From Sphagnum magellanicum (Eukaryota; Streptophyta; Sphagnopsida; Sphagnales; Sphagnaceae), in the NCBI GenBank assembly GCA_021904315.1, contig CM038925.1, forward strand, positions 14,510,501 to 14,574,500: a stretch of 64,000 bases of DNA, given 5' to 3'. Under the pieces are notes generated by a model. It did no database searches. It was not told the origin of the DNA and saw only the letters and a program-made list of their open reading frames with translations. Positions 48,040 through 60,500 of this stretch are shown in pieces; the stretch's first letter is position 1; each line of letters begins with the position of its first letter. The position numbers were made by a program, and so were the translations under genes.

Positions 48040-48860
48040 AAAAATATGATTAAAAAATAATTATGCAAACGACATGGACAAAATGATGTGTCATTATAAA
48101 GACAATGTGATTACACAATTATTTACAATGATTAAAAAATAAAGATAATAAACTACAACTTGTAAAGAATTGATTTTGATTAATATTATACATATAGGTA
48201 ATATAAGAACCTTTATCAAAGCTAATTTTTAAAAATACACTTGATATATAATCCACTTAAAATATTCAATGTGAATAAATTAAATTTTATACATTGAAAT
48301 ATAATTTAATGGTAAAAGTATGATATATTATAAATAAAATTTTATATTCGAATTTTAAAATAAAATGTAAGCGGTCCCATAAATATATAATTTATTTTAA
48401 TTAAAAATTTATCATAATTAAAATTAAAATTTATACAATATATGTATAAAAATAAATAAAAATATTTTACATGTGTAAAAAAATATCATTACAAAATTAT
48501 GTTAGATTATATGCATAAAAATGAATAAAATTTATAATTAAAAAAATAGTTAATAGTTTAATATTTATTATTATTATTCAAATTGATTAAAATATTTAGA
48601 TTAAATTTATACATCATATTCAATATGATTAATATTATATATATATATATACAGATGTAATTGATTTATGATCCATTTATAAATATTTTATGTGGATAAA
48701 TTATATGGACTCATACATCTAAATTAAAAGTTATTAGTAAAATTATGATATATTGGAAGCTTTTATAACAAAAATTTCTAAATCAAATGAAAATTTAAGA
48801 TGTGAAAAATATATTTTATTTATTCTTGTATTAGCCATAATGTTTTTCAATTTACAAATC
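48040..48860. repeat. Very AT-rich stretch with (TA)n
   Basis: Composed mainly of A/T with TAAAAATAAATAAAA- and AAATTAAAATTTA-type words, and a TA run at 48636-48651. No gene is present. Confidence 0.65.
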
Positions 48861-49130
48861 ATGTGTTTGAATTTAATTTTTCCAAAGACTGGCCGTTGAA
48901 ATGTTATTCAATAAAAAAATTCAAAAAAAATTCTTTTGAAATGAATTTACATTTGAAAAGTAAATTATATAATTATGTACATTATTGAAACAAATTCATG
49001 AATAAATTTTCAAAATTTTCATTTGGACAAATTATCAATAAGATATGAATGATCAAATTTGATGTTTTATGTAATGTTCAAATGAAATATGGTGTAAATA
49101 GAATAAATATTAGATTATTTACACAAGTGG

Positions 49131-49335
49131 GGTGGCTTGGTGGTAAAGGAGTTGAACTCCATCCTTAGGGTATAAGGATCAAATTTCACAAAAACATTCA
49201 TTGTGGTCAACATTGGAATATTGACCGAATATTTTGTGCCTATTTAGACTACATAGGTTAGATGGTTCCTAGGTGGGCTTAAGTAGGTAGATCAGGTGGT
49301 CTACTTAACCATTTTAGGTTTTTAACCTAATTTAA
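49131..49335 (+). repeat. tRNA-like SINE head with TAGGT-rich tail
   Basis: TGGCTTGGTGGTAAAGG (49133-49149) fits an A box and AAGGATCAAATTTC (49174-49187) a B box, about 40 bases apart. Downstream (49240-49330) is sequence rich in TAGGT and CCTAGG words. The SINE head at 22581-22640, read on its own strand, is likewise followed by TAGGT-rich sequence. Confidence 0.5.
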
Positions 49336-49909
49336 ATGGTGACATGTGTCAACAATTGATGGGACGGAAAATAATGAGATTAAAAATATATCTTATTATT
49401 TATATTATATAATATAAATTTATAATAGTAAATATTATAAATTAAAAAATAATGTTCCCCAAGTTTTTGGGTCCAATTTGTAATAATAATAAAAACTAAA
49501 AAATCATGAAACTATCACTAATGACTTCACATATGTCTTTTATGACTAGAATGTTAATCATAAACTTAGTCATATATCTGAAGATTTTTATTGGTGTCAA
49601 AGGTTTGAAAGATAAAATGAAAGGATTATAACCGTTTACAATTTTTGTCAAACAAGTAACACATGATAAAATATATGTGATGTTTTGAGTCATGAACTAT
49701 TCCCCTCCATTCCCAAAACACAAAGACAAAAGATAAATGATGAACACATTATTTAGTTTTTAGAAAGGAGGCCAATGTGTTTGCACAATCAATTTTTTTG
49801 CACAAATAGCATGGAAATGGAACTAGTTTTTTTACTAGTATTAATTCATTTATTATTAATTGAATTGAACGTACTAACAATGAATACCTAAAATCCTTAA
49901 TGCATATGT

Positions 49910-50070
49910 TATATATTTTCTATATATTTTCTAATACCAAGGATTAATGCATATCCCATGTTCATTATAAATTGGTTTTTAGAATAAACATAACCCTATT
50001 ATAAAAATATTCGAATTATAAAATTTATGTAACAACCAATATATTACACCTTATATAGTTTTACTTGTGT
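49910..50070 (+). repeat. Dispersed repeat, relative at 61.3 kb
   Basis: TAGAATAAACATAACCCTAT, AATTATAAAATTTATGTAAC and AACCAATATATTACACC line up with 61375-61450. With the pair at 47.5 and 60.3 kb in the same order, the two regions may be copies of one long, decayed element. Confidence 0.6.
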
Positions 50071-50270
50071 ATTTTTTAAATTAAAAAAAAAATGTCCCCC
50101 AAAGGACTTAGCTAGTCATTTGATTTGGGCCAATACATGTTAGTAGGCTTATGTGATTTAATTAAGATGAATAGATTTTATCTTGTAAATTGACTCTATA
50201 ATAAATTTTTTTAAGTACAATGTATTAAACATTAAAATTCATGGGCACAAAACAAATTACACAAATGTGG

Positions 50271-50296
50271 AACCCTAAACCCTAAACACTGAACCC
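50271..50296. repeat. Short interstitial telomere-like repeat
   Basis: AACCCTAAACCCTAAACACT followed by GAACCC holds just over two units of the plant telomere repeat CCCTAAA. Such short stretches also arise by chance or as telo-boxes. Confidence 0.6.
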
Positions 50297-51489
50297 AATT
50301 TACAACCTTTCTTTTGTGATTTTTCTTATGTGGATTGGCTATCATGATTCATCATATGGCCTTTTCAATTGGGCATTCTTTTCCCCTTCTTCTAATGGTC
50401 AAGGTGTTCCAATGTATTCAAAAAGTTGCCATGTTGGAATGACCTTTGGTGTGGATCTTGGACATTGTTGCAAATAGCCTAAATTTCATGATTATACATG
50501 AGACAATAAACATCATCTTTATTTTGGCGATCAATTGCTTGATCGTGTGGTACCTTATTCAATTCCAATTTCGTTTTTGTTACTATATCATGCAAAATTT
50601 CCACGTCTAAACAACAACATGATATGTTTATATAATCACAATTGCAATCATTATTTACTGGAAGTACAACAATGTTGTTCTCATTGAACTCTTTAGCAAT
50701 GCAAAAAACAATTTCAGGTTATGTCATTTTGTAACATCATCAAAATTTCACAACAATCTACAAGTTTGAAACTTACAAAATACTACATGTAGGTATCATT
50801 TCATCACATTATAAAAAAACTATGGCATCCTTCCATATAATTCTCCATATTGTGGAGTTCTTTTGCACTCATGCTACCCCAAAACCATCCATTAATCCAT
50901 TGCAACTCAGTAATTTTGCATAATTGCAAACACTTGATCCCAAGTGTTACCATCTTTAACAAGTTTTTGCATAACTTTCTTATGCATTATAGGATACATA
51001 ACAATTTTACACATTCAATGGGATCATCCTTAAGGCTTTTTAATTTATGCTAGATGTGCTCATGCACAAGATCATTGGGCAACAGAAGGAATTATGAAAA
51101 ACCAAACCTTGTTTTAATTATGGTTCAAGTTGAACCATAGAAGACTTTCCATGCCATCGAAAAGAAAATCATTGTTTTTGTTGATATTTATAAGTTTGGA
51201 CAATAAAACTTTCTGTATTAATTAGTTTCACATATGCCCATGCCATGACAAACCTTGGGGTTTAGATGGGGGTTTGTGTTTAAACCTAGATTAAATATTG
51301 TTGCAACTTGAATGAAATTTGTAACTGAAAAGTAAGTGCATCAAAAGACAACATGAAGATAATGTGAAGATTTGAAGAAAGCATTTCATGATAAAAGGGT
51401 CAAAACAAGATAATAGGACTTAGACTTGTTCATGTGACCTTATTTTGATGGACTATTTTTGATTGTTAAAAAAATAGTAATAGTGCTTG
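50297..51489. other. Non-coding DNA, no gene supported
   Basis: The frame 50850-51053 is short and motif-free. No repeat stands out. Confidence 0.45.
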
Positions 51490-53157
51490 CACTAGTAGAA
51501 ATTGGCCAAAATGTGACCATTCTATTTGTGACTACATGCAACTATTAGTTATTTGCAATTACATTTGGACATTTTTGCAACTATTTCTTGTGTTGGTCAT
51601 ATTTGCAACTACATTACAACTAATTTGTGACTATTTTGATATTCATCCTTACATGTGAACAACATTTAGTTTGGTTTTCATCCAAGAAAAACAATTTATG
51701 TCCCACTAACTACAAATGTGACCAATTTAATTGCAACCCTATCAATACACAAAGGTGTATTTCGTGAATTACATAAGGAACATAATTGGGTGTATTAAAA
51801 TTTATAAATTTATATTTTGAATGTACATGAACAACCATATTACATGTGTATTCAAATATTATTATTAGCATAAATGGCCTCGATATTATGGTTACACTAA
51901 TTAGTGTATATTTTGAGTATATTAAAATTTTAAGTAAGATATTTACCAAATATATTATACCCATATTATAAGTTTATCCACACCATCTTACTATACTTCT
52001 TCAAATTATTACAAATTACATTTATTAATATTAATATTAATATTATATTATGTCTTTATAATAATTACGTGTAATAAAAAACTAACTTTCAAAATTATCT
52101 TTGACTAATTTTTTAAAATAATATTTTACTACATAATGATCATAATGATGATGATTTTAGAATGATAGGAAAAATAATTATATAATTCTGAAATAATTAA
52201 TAAAAATCTAATATATTCTTATATTATTATTTAATTATTTTCAAATCACTAATGTACTTATTAAGAATTATTCAATGATCATAATCAATTATTGATATAT
52301 ATATATATATATCAGTTTTATTATTTTATTATTTTATAAAAATTACTGTAGTAGTTAGAATCGAAATCTAATAAATTATTATACAAATGCAGAAATTATT
52401 TTCGAAGGAAATACACTTATTAAAAATATAAAATATTTATTATAATAGTTCATGAATAGTTATAATGAGTGAAGTAATAATATGAATAATAAAAATAAAA
52501 TAGTTAGCCTTGGCTAGCAACTAGTTATAATAATAATTCAATTAATGTTATTTTTAATATTAAATAGTTACACCTATATTTATTATTAACTATAAAAATA
52601 AAAATAATTATGGGAATAATTATAATAAATTATTTAGTGTGGGCTATTTTTTAATTATACTATTAAATTTTAAAAAAATAGAACTCAATATTTATAATTA
52701 ATAGTTAATAATTACTAAAATAATAAATATCTTAGTTATTATATTAATTCATTTGGTTATGAAATGTAAATAAATTAGTTATTAACAATTAGCTTATTAT
52801 TGAAATATTAGCCAATTACTAGTTAATTAAATTGGTTGATAGATAATTACAGCTAATATATAATTAAAATTAAATATTATTAGTGTTTATTTAGCTAATA
52901 AATTAAGTGATGTTTAGTAATAACTAATAATATAATTAATTGAGTAATCATAATATGTTGATTATTATTACTACAAAAAATTAGTTAGTTTCTATTTTAG
53001 TTGTTAATTAATTAAATACCAAGTTTATTCATTTATTTGCTTATATTTTATTCATTAAATAATTAATAATTTTATTAAGTAATTAGTTGATTTATTAGTT
53101 CATTAGTTAACTAATTAGTTAGCTAGTTAATTGTCATTTACCTACGTAATTATATAC

Positions 53158-53301
53158 TTTTCAAGATGAGAATGAAAACTAAAACATATGGGATAAACTT
53201 TTTAGTTACAAGTTGTTTGCGATTAAACATTTTTAATCATAAACGACTTGCAAATAAAAAGTTCATCCCATATGTTTTAGCTTTCATTCTCATCTTGAAA
53301 A
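53158..53301. repeat. Long hairpin with 70-bp arms
   Basis: Arms 53158-53227 and 53232-53301 are complementary at 63 of 70 positions around the 4-base loop CATT. Weak pairing (TATATA-type) continues outside. Six of the seven differences are transitions, as expected from slow decay of an originally perfect palindrome. The arms contain CATATGGGATAAACTTTTTA and its counterpart. If transcribed it would form a long double-stranded RNA. It could be a foldback transposon or a young small-RNA locus. Confidence 0.92.
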
Positions 53302-53424
53302 ATATATAAACAATGTATTTTGTTTTATATTTTCATATTTAAAACCATGGGCATATGGGACGAGCCAATAAAAACAACTTAACCCAAAATAAAATATAAA
53401 TATTCATGTATTTATATTTAACTA

Positions 53425-53575
53425 CCTCCTTCCCTGACTTACCTACTTACTTTTTTACCTACTTACCTACCTACCTACCTAAGTAAATATTTGGTTTAGG
53501 TAGGTAAATAGTTCCTATCTAGATAAATGTTCAGCCTAAATGGGTATGTAGGTATATAGGTAGGTAGGTACCTAG
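53425..53575. repeat. (ACCT)n facing (AGGT)n
   Basis: A CTTACCTACCTACCTACCTA run (about 53463-53482) faces TTTAGGTAGGTAAA (from about 53495) and a further GGTAGGTAGGTA (about 53559-53570), allowing hairpin pairing of the two strands of the same tetranucleotide. Confidence 0.85.
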
Positions 53576-53935
53576 TTTAACCTACATCCCAATTTATTGA
53601 TTTAAATTTAATTTGGACAATTCAATTAATATGCCACATGGCAAATTTCTACTACACCACATGTCATAATCTAAACTTTCCAAACATAAAAATTAAATGT
53701 TTTAGATTATTTCAAAATAATAATAAAATATTTTTAATTATCAAAAGTTGAAACATGTGGCAACACATAATTTGTTCCCATTGTTGACCAAAAAAATCAC
53801 ATCCTAGTTGCAAATCACAATACATATATGACCAGTCAAAGGATGAAGGCATATTTTGCTGAGTTTTTTTTCATCCAAAATTCTTTGTCATTTGTGAGTA
53901 GTGTCAATGCGATTCATCCAATGCAACTATTAAAA

Positions 53936-53966
53936 TTTTAGTTGCAAATGTCGTTTGCAACTAAAA
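53936..53966. repeat. 13-bp perfect hairpin
   Basis: TTTTAGTTGCAAA (53936-53948) and TTTGCAACTAAAA (53954-53966) pair perfectly around the loop TGTCG. The arms contain the subterminal motif TTTGCAACTA of the surrounding candidate transposon. Confidence 0.85.
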
Positions 53967-54099
53967 ATTAGTCATAGGGACTAGTTATAAAATGGCCATA
54001 ATGATGTGACAAATTGTGATTGGTATAAAATGTGACGGATTAGAAACCCATGATTTTCACAATAGCCAAAAATACTCATTTTTGGGGTCGTAATATACT

Positions 54100-54420
54100 A
54101 TTATTAAAGGTTTGAATAATTATTGTAAATGATTATGTTATTTTGAAACCATTTCAAAACCTTAAAAAATGAAAAAAAAACACAACCACATGTTTTATGC
54201 ACATTTTTGAGTACTTTATTTTCATTATATTGAATTCAAATTATTCTTAATATTTTTATAATACATTAAAAAGGGCATCATGCAAAAAAATTCAAAACTT
54301 GCAACATTATTATAATTTTTGAAACTAGAAACATGGAGAACTAAGTGCTCATTACACTTCTTGTGATATGTGTTAGTGTGACTACACCCATAATTGAACC
54401 AAGGTTGAAAGCACTTGGTA
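54100..54420 (+). repeat. Dispersed repeat, relative at 56.7-57.0 kb
   Basis: GTGTTAGTGTGACTACACCC (54370-54389) and the preceding ATTACACTTCTTGTGA align with 56984-57021. Looser similarity extends upstream. Confidence 0.6.
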
Positions 54421-56280
54421 TAATTTAAGCCAACTATTGTTGAAAAAAAAAGTGAAAAAAACAACCAATACAAAAATCATAATAGTGCCAAGCCTATCCA
54501 CAAACACAAAAAAAAAACATAATGTTAGTCAAATAATCTAAATTTGTTTTGCAAATTATGTCTCAAAAGTTGCCGAGTTATTGAAAGTTAGGCATGAAGA
54601 TGTAAACCTCTTCTCCCCTAAATAACATCTGGGTTTGAAAAACATGACAAAATCTTACACTAAAATAAGTTGACAAGTTGTCCATGGTAGCAAAAATGAA
54701 AAACGTGAATTGGAAAAATGTTTGCAATTTCACAACAAAAAGGAGATGAAGTGAGAGTAAAGGCCAAGGTACCTCCATCATAAATGAACTAAGAAATTGA
54801 CCTCCAATGACATATTTGAGCTTCCAAATTTGGTCCTAATGTTTTCGATAATCTTGTCACCTTTCTCCTTGTTTTTTACATAGAAATAACAAGAGCAATT
54901 AACATGTAACACTAAGAGAATTAATAAAAGTAAAAAAAATCTATTTGACTTGAGCAAGACCATTGTAAACTACAAGCAATAAACCTTGTGAAGAAAAGTA
55001 AAAGAAACATGTGCAAACTTAGGTTAGAATGGGTGAATGGAACCAAAATAGAGGAAGGGTGCAAGTTTAGGGGGTGGGTTACAAGGACAAAGAGAAATTT
55101 TTGGTGTACAAAGAAATGGACACCCATTGAGACCATAGTTAGTGCATTGGGGATGAGCTGACACAACAAGGTTGGGCTGAAATTGTTTGGAAGTTGGGCT
55201 AATAATGTTTTTGGAGCCAAGGATGGTAAATGAAAAGTTGTTGGCTACTCATAGTTGTCCCATTTAATGCATGTCACCTAGGTCTATTTCTTGTAAACTC
55301 AACAATCAAAACCCATTGCCTATAGAATGTTTGTTGAATGAAGGTGCATGTGGGAGATATTCAATTCAAGGTTTTTCTTTATTATGCACAAATTGTGAAA
55401 TTTGACTTGGGGCCCCTAATTGTAGGCAAACCAATGTTTTTTTTTCCATTTTTGGAAAGTAGCTCATTGGCCACTCATGAAGTGCATGTGGTGTTGAATT
55501 GGCTAAAAATATGGGGTGGTAGGAACTTTGATAGCCCCATTGGCAAATTGTTTATTTCAACATGCTTGCTAGTAAAATTCACAAGGTGAAATATTTGACG
55601 TCTCTAGATTTAGAGATTTAAAGGTGAAAGTGTTTGTTGAAATCCAATAATTATAGGTCTTTGTTTTTGGCTATTGTGTTATTACACTTGGAGTGTTTTT
55701 GCCAAGGTGTCAAATTGTCTTATTTGAATCTAATTATTACATGTGTCAAAATATAAAGTTTTGGCAATCAATGCACTACATAATGTTCATTACTTTGGCT
55801 TTGTAGCTTCTTTGTATGCATTGACATATGTAAACAAGTGTAAACATACATTACAAGTTTAAACAAACATATGAACTTCTAAAGCAAAAAAAAACACTTA
55901 TGGGGTAATTGAACCTTTGAAGTTGGCCTTTCCAACACAAGTGACCTACAAGAGTGAACATTGTTTAGTGCATAAAACACACAATGCAAACATACTTATC
56001 AAAAAGCGAAAAGAAAAAAAACTTTAAGAGAAAAGAAAAATCGATTAATTGTGGGGGAATTAAACTCTTGAAATTAACCTTTCAACACAAGTGACCTACA
56101 TATAAGATCAACAAGTTAAGAAATATTTATAACTTGAAAAGCACATGCTTGAAAAGAAATCAAGATCATTGGCAAATGAGCATAACACTTGGGTCGCCAT
56201 CATGAAAAAAAATGGTAAGCATGTAAAATAACCATTGAATTTAGCAAAAATAGAAAAACACAAGTCACAACATTTTTCTT
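54421..56280. other. Non-coding DNA, no gene supported
   Basis: Several frames of 60-99 codons on the minus strand (54578-54781, 54778-54963, 54921-55220) lie end to end. They are leucine/phenylalanine-rich and motif-free, and I see no splice signals that would join them convincingly. Confidence 0.4.
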
Positions 56281-56284
56281 TTAC

Positions 56285-56430
56285 TTGGTAGGTAGTCCCT
56301 ACCTACCTACCTACTTATATAAGTCCCTAGTTACTTATTTAACTATTTTTTTTTCTATCTTCCATAATTACCTTCCTTACCCAACCCACCCTACCTACCT
56401 ACATTAGTCCCTAGCTACTTGCTTACCATA
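56285..56430. repeat. (AGGT)n/(ACCT)n cluster with hairpin
   Basis: GGTAGGTAG (56286-56294) pairs perfectly with CTACCTACC (56298-56306) across the loop TCC. Further CCTACCTACC runs lie near 56390-56400 and 56429-56437. Confidence 0.8.
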
Positions 56431-56699
56431 CCTACCTAAACAAAAAGGTCCAAGTCATATTGGTTACCATGAAGTGGTTAAGAATGTGATTAAATGGACT
56501 TTAAAAAATTTATCCATGTGGTAAGACCCACACACCATCAGTGCATATATGACCATCAAGCTCAAAAAAAACCATAACATCACAAAAATCTAGTTGGGTG
56601 CAAATAGGATAGCACAAGCTGCACCCGCTTGCCTTTGGGACTACTTTTGGGGGAATTTTTAAAAAAATTTTAAAAAAAAGTTTCAAAAAATTCTTCAAA

Positions 56700-57025
56700 A
56701 GTATTTATAATTTTCTTTATATTATTATGTAAAGGTTTATGTAAAATATTTCAAAATATAAGTAATTTTCAAAAGTTTTGAAGTCTATTTATAAGTCCTT
56801 TCAGTGTTAAAAAAATGCATTGTAGTGCTTAATGAGTGTTTTCGAGAGTTTATTATTCATTGGATATTTTTCAAATTAATTCACATGTTCCAATGATATA
56901 TTACGAACCTTAATATACAAAAATCTTATACTTTCAAAACCAAATTAAATTACCACTTTTAAACATGAAAAATTAAGCATCAGTTACACTTGTTGTGACT
57001 CGTGTTAGTGTGACTACATCCAGTT
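56700..57025 (+). repeat. Dispersed repeat, relative at 54.1-54.4 kb
   Basis: This is the counterpart of 54100-54420; the best-matching block is CAGTTACACTTGTTGTGACT then CGTGTTAGTGTGACTACATC (56979-57018). Confidence 0.6.
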
Positions 57026-59074
57026 ACAAGAACATTCTTGTATGATTACAAACAATAATAAGTTGCATGTAATTGCAAATTGACTAGTTGCAAATAATTT
57101 TTCTTTTGGTGAAACCTCAACCATGTCACATTGCAATGTATCACTCAAGAATTCGCATAAAATCACAATGAATCACAAAATTGCCTCCAAGCTTAATGTT
57201 CCATGAACTAAAATAAAATAATGTTCATTGAATATGGCATAGAAGTACTCCCTTGGAGGAGTGGATGTGTTCAATTTGCAAAAAATGATGGAACATTCAA
57301 CAAGGAAGGTTTACGAGTAAAACATCAAGGATCAAGCCCCCAACCCTACGTAATATTCACAACATAAAACAAAGTGCATTCAAGGTTCAAACATTGGTGA
57401 GTAAGGAGCCTTAACAAAACTTGATAATAAATTGGTGACACACCATGGAATGAAATCGGTCGATGATAAAAGGAACAAACAAGCATGAATGGAAAGTTAG
57501 TGAGCTCTTGCACATAATGAACAACTAATGTTGGCAAAAGGGTTGATGCCTTTTTCATGAATGGGTTTTTTTGTTGGTGAAATTCAAGCATGAATGTGAA
57601 ATTCAACCATTTGGCAAGATTTAGAAATTCCAACGTGACAACTTTGCAACACCCACAAAAACTTTATGGTGAATAGGGTGGCAAATTTGAAATCAAACAT
57701 CAATATTTGGTTCATCCTATCTATCTTCAAATGCTTTTCAATGATCAAAATTTAAAAACCTTTTTTTTTTTTTTTCCTTTGTGCCAAAAATAAAAACATG
57801 AGGCACACCCCAACAAAAAAATGTAACTTGTTTAATGATTTAAAATATATTAATATAGGTCAATCAATATTATGTTTTTTCCCCAAATGTATTAATTATT
57901 AATTTGTCAATTTACTATAAAAGTGTTGGGTCACATCAAGCTATTAGGCGAAACAATAGGATTATTTAATAAAAGTCCTTTTCATTTTTCTCATATTAAA
58001 GAATTTTTGGATGAAAACTTTGAAATTTATTATTAAAAATACATATGGTTTCCCCAATATATCAAATGTTTTGTATTAATCATTGTTGGATAAATATGAA
58101 TTTTTGAAAGTGTGCAATTGTTTTTAGGTTCTAGATTTCATTTAGAAAATTTATCATAATTTCAAATCATATAAAAGCATGTTAATTGTTTAAAATTTTA
58201 ATTTCTTGTATCATAAGCTACAATTTTTTTTTCCATGTCATGTATTTTACACCCCATTTACATGTGGTAAAGGACTTTTGAAAATTTAAAACATATTTTG
58301 AATTTTTAAAATTTTCAAATTCCACAACTTTTGAATTGTGAATGTTTTTTGAATGTGTGTAATAGGCTATTCTCATCTGAAATTTTTACCATAATTTGTT
58401 TTGTATTAAGATAGTCTTTTACCCTAGTCTTTTGAAATTTTGATTATTTTAAAAATAATTATTGTTCAAGTTTAAAACTTGTAATTTATTTTAAAAAAAA
58501 CTTGTAATTTAATTTAATTTATTTTAATTCTTCAACACTCATATTAGTCATTTAACACAATTTAAAATGATTCCCATAACTTTAAAATGTTAAAAAATAC
58601 ATATATTTATTATAGTTTGAAAATTTCAAGGATTCAAGACATGTTTTTTGGTCCTATTAGCTTTTGTTAGCCACATTGTAAATGTTGAAAAAATGTTAAA
58701 CTTCACTTTAATAATAAATTGTGATTTTTTAGTGATGGGTTCTTGTTACTTTTTTGTTTTCTTTTGTAATTACACCTAAATGATATGAGGTCACATTTTA
58801 TTTATCGCATTTAGTGTAGTGATTGTGTGAATAAAAGGTATATTGGAGGCTATTGTTTTGAAAATCACATTTTTTTCCACATCAACAAATGATAAATAAG
58901 GTGAAAACATGGCCAAAGGGCCTACCAACACCAAAGTAAAAGTCCTTTTCCAAGGACTACACATAACATGTGTCATTTTTGTATTGGTTTATAACTTTAA
59001 ATTTTTTATTTCAATTACTCCATTTAACATTACATTTTAGATATAAATACATTTTACTACAAATTGCTTTTATA
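57026..59074. other. AT-rich non-coding DNA
   Basis: No gene is supported. The minus-strand frame 57346-57633 (95 codons) has no recognisable motif. T runs and A runs are frequent. Confidence 0.45.
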
Positions 59075-59525
59075 TCATGTATATTATGCATTCATGTCTT
59101 CTATCACATAAATATGAACAACTTTCATTAGAGGCATATTTTCAAAATCCATAATTTCTAGAGTCAAAAACACGTTTGAGCCAAATGTGCTCAAATGGGT
59201 TATAAAAAAACAATCATCAGTTCAAGTCCTTTTGCCCTTTTAATCATTAATGTTAAAATCCTTTCTAATTTTCAAGAGGAAGGATGCACATTTGGTAAAA
59301 AAAAGGATGTTTGAAAAAAAAAAAGGACTATTCACTTTAAAGGTTTGAATACTTTGAACATGAGAAATTTTTTTTGATTTGTGTCAAACTTTGAAATGTA
59401 AAATTTGCAATTAATGAAAAATCTTCCAAAAAAAAATGACAATCCAAATTATTTTGTTTCACTTGTGATTTTCAAACATACAAGAATACAATTTTAAGGA
59501 GTGTCCATTCACTTTGAGTGGCTAC
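59075..59525 (+). repeat. Dispersed repeat, relative at 36.9-37.4 kb
   Basis: Shared blocks in the same order as 36930-37390 include ATATTATGCATT, ATCACATAAATATGAA, CTTTTAATCATTAATGTTA, GGATGCACATTTGGTAA and AATTTTAAGGAGTGT. Spacing is nearly conserved, so these are two copies of one repeat. Confidence 0.75.
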
Positions 59526-60280
59526 TTTGATTATGTTTTTACCTAGTAATACCTTCAAATGATTCAATTGGATATTCATATTTGTGATATTAGAACTTGT
59601 TCATGATTTTTATAAAATTTATTCAATAGACCATATATATATGTTCACAATGATATTTCATTACATATGTCATTTACTACAACATGCATTAGAAGTAATT
59701 TTGTGGGACAATGGTAAATCTAATATTATGTCTTTTGATCTATTTAAAATCATAATGTTAAAGTCCAAAACCCTAAATGCTTTGTTGCATTACTTATGTA
59801 GGAATGTCACTTAAATGTTCATCCATTGCCTATCATGACTATAACTAATTATATGATGCCACATGTCATATTCAAGACAAAATTATTATTACATGAATAT
59901 ACTATAGTTTGCAATGTCCCACATTTTTTTTAACTCAATAAAATTGAATGTTTTTCTTTTTCAAAACCATGAGTTATTATGCAATAATTGGTCTTCACAT
60001 AATACATGGAAATAGGTTACAAATTAATTTATAATATGGTTGATGACTATTAATTTAACAAAGGTTAAACAATAGACTTTAATGTTGGTTGAAATTTTCT
60101 TTGATAATCATAATGCCATTCAATATTCCTTTAACAAGCCTAATATCATAATTAAACATCTTGGTTTCATAGTCACCATGTGTTGTGCCATGGCATCAAA
60201 CCAAATGTAAACTTTAACAACAAAATTTCACCGTTCCAATTTAGTTCAACTAACCAATCCAAAAACAATTCTCCCAAGAT
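59526..60280. other. AT-rich non-coding DNA
   Basis: The frame 59584-59814 (76 codons) has no recognisable motif. No gene or strong repeat is seen. Confidence 0.45.
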
Positions 60281-60284
60281 AACA

Positions 60285-60500
60285 TGTACCGAAGGGGCAC
60301 ACTAATTATTAAAATTTTAGATTGCCTACATTGAATAAAGATTTTTTGAAGGGGGATATTAGGTGAGGGATTTTTTTTTTTTCCCCAACCTATTATTACC
60401 TAATTTTTTAATTTACACATATTCTAGGTGCTCTATATTTAAAGTTTATGTTTGCATCCGATTAAATAGTATGTCCTTATATTCATTTAAATTTTTATTT
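60285..60500 (+). repeat. Dispersed repeat, relative at 47.5 kb
   Basis: TTAGGTGAGGGATTTTTTTT and CTATTATTACCTAATTTTTT correspond to 47569-47620, and the flanking sequence matches on both sides. Confidence 0.65.

Larger units (their letters stand above)
51490..54067. mobile_element. Candidate CACTA-like element, AT-rich core
   Basis: The left end CACTAGTAGAAATTGGCC at 51490 resembles CACTA termini. It is followed by repeated TTTGCAACTA and TTTGTGACTA motifs (51520-51640), like CACTA subterminal repeats. The same motifs reappear in the other orientation at 53918-53966, and a right end read on the minus strand from 54067 is GGCTATTGTGAAAATCATGG, similar to the left end at 22035 after its first bases. 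No 3-bp target duplication is seen (TTG before, AAA after), so the right boundary is uncertain. The core is extremely AT-rich (about 52000-53160) and contains a long hairpin and an ACCT/AGGT block, much like the core of the element at 22035-24148. There is no transposase frame. Confidence 0.45.

Noticed and set aside
49131-49200. Functional tRNA gene
   Set aside because: A- and B-box-like motifs are present, but no acceptor stem or full cloverleaf pairs, so a SINE-type remnant is more likely.
54578-55220. Multi-exon gene on the minus strand from three adjoining frames
   Set aside because: The frames are L/F-rich with no domain, and no convincing donor-acceptor pairs join them.
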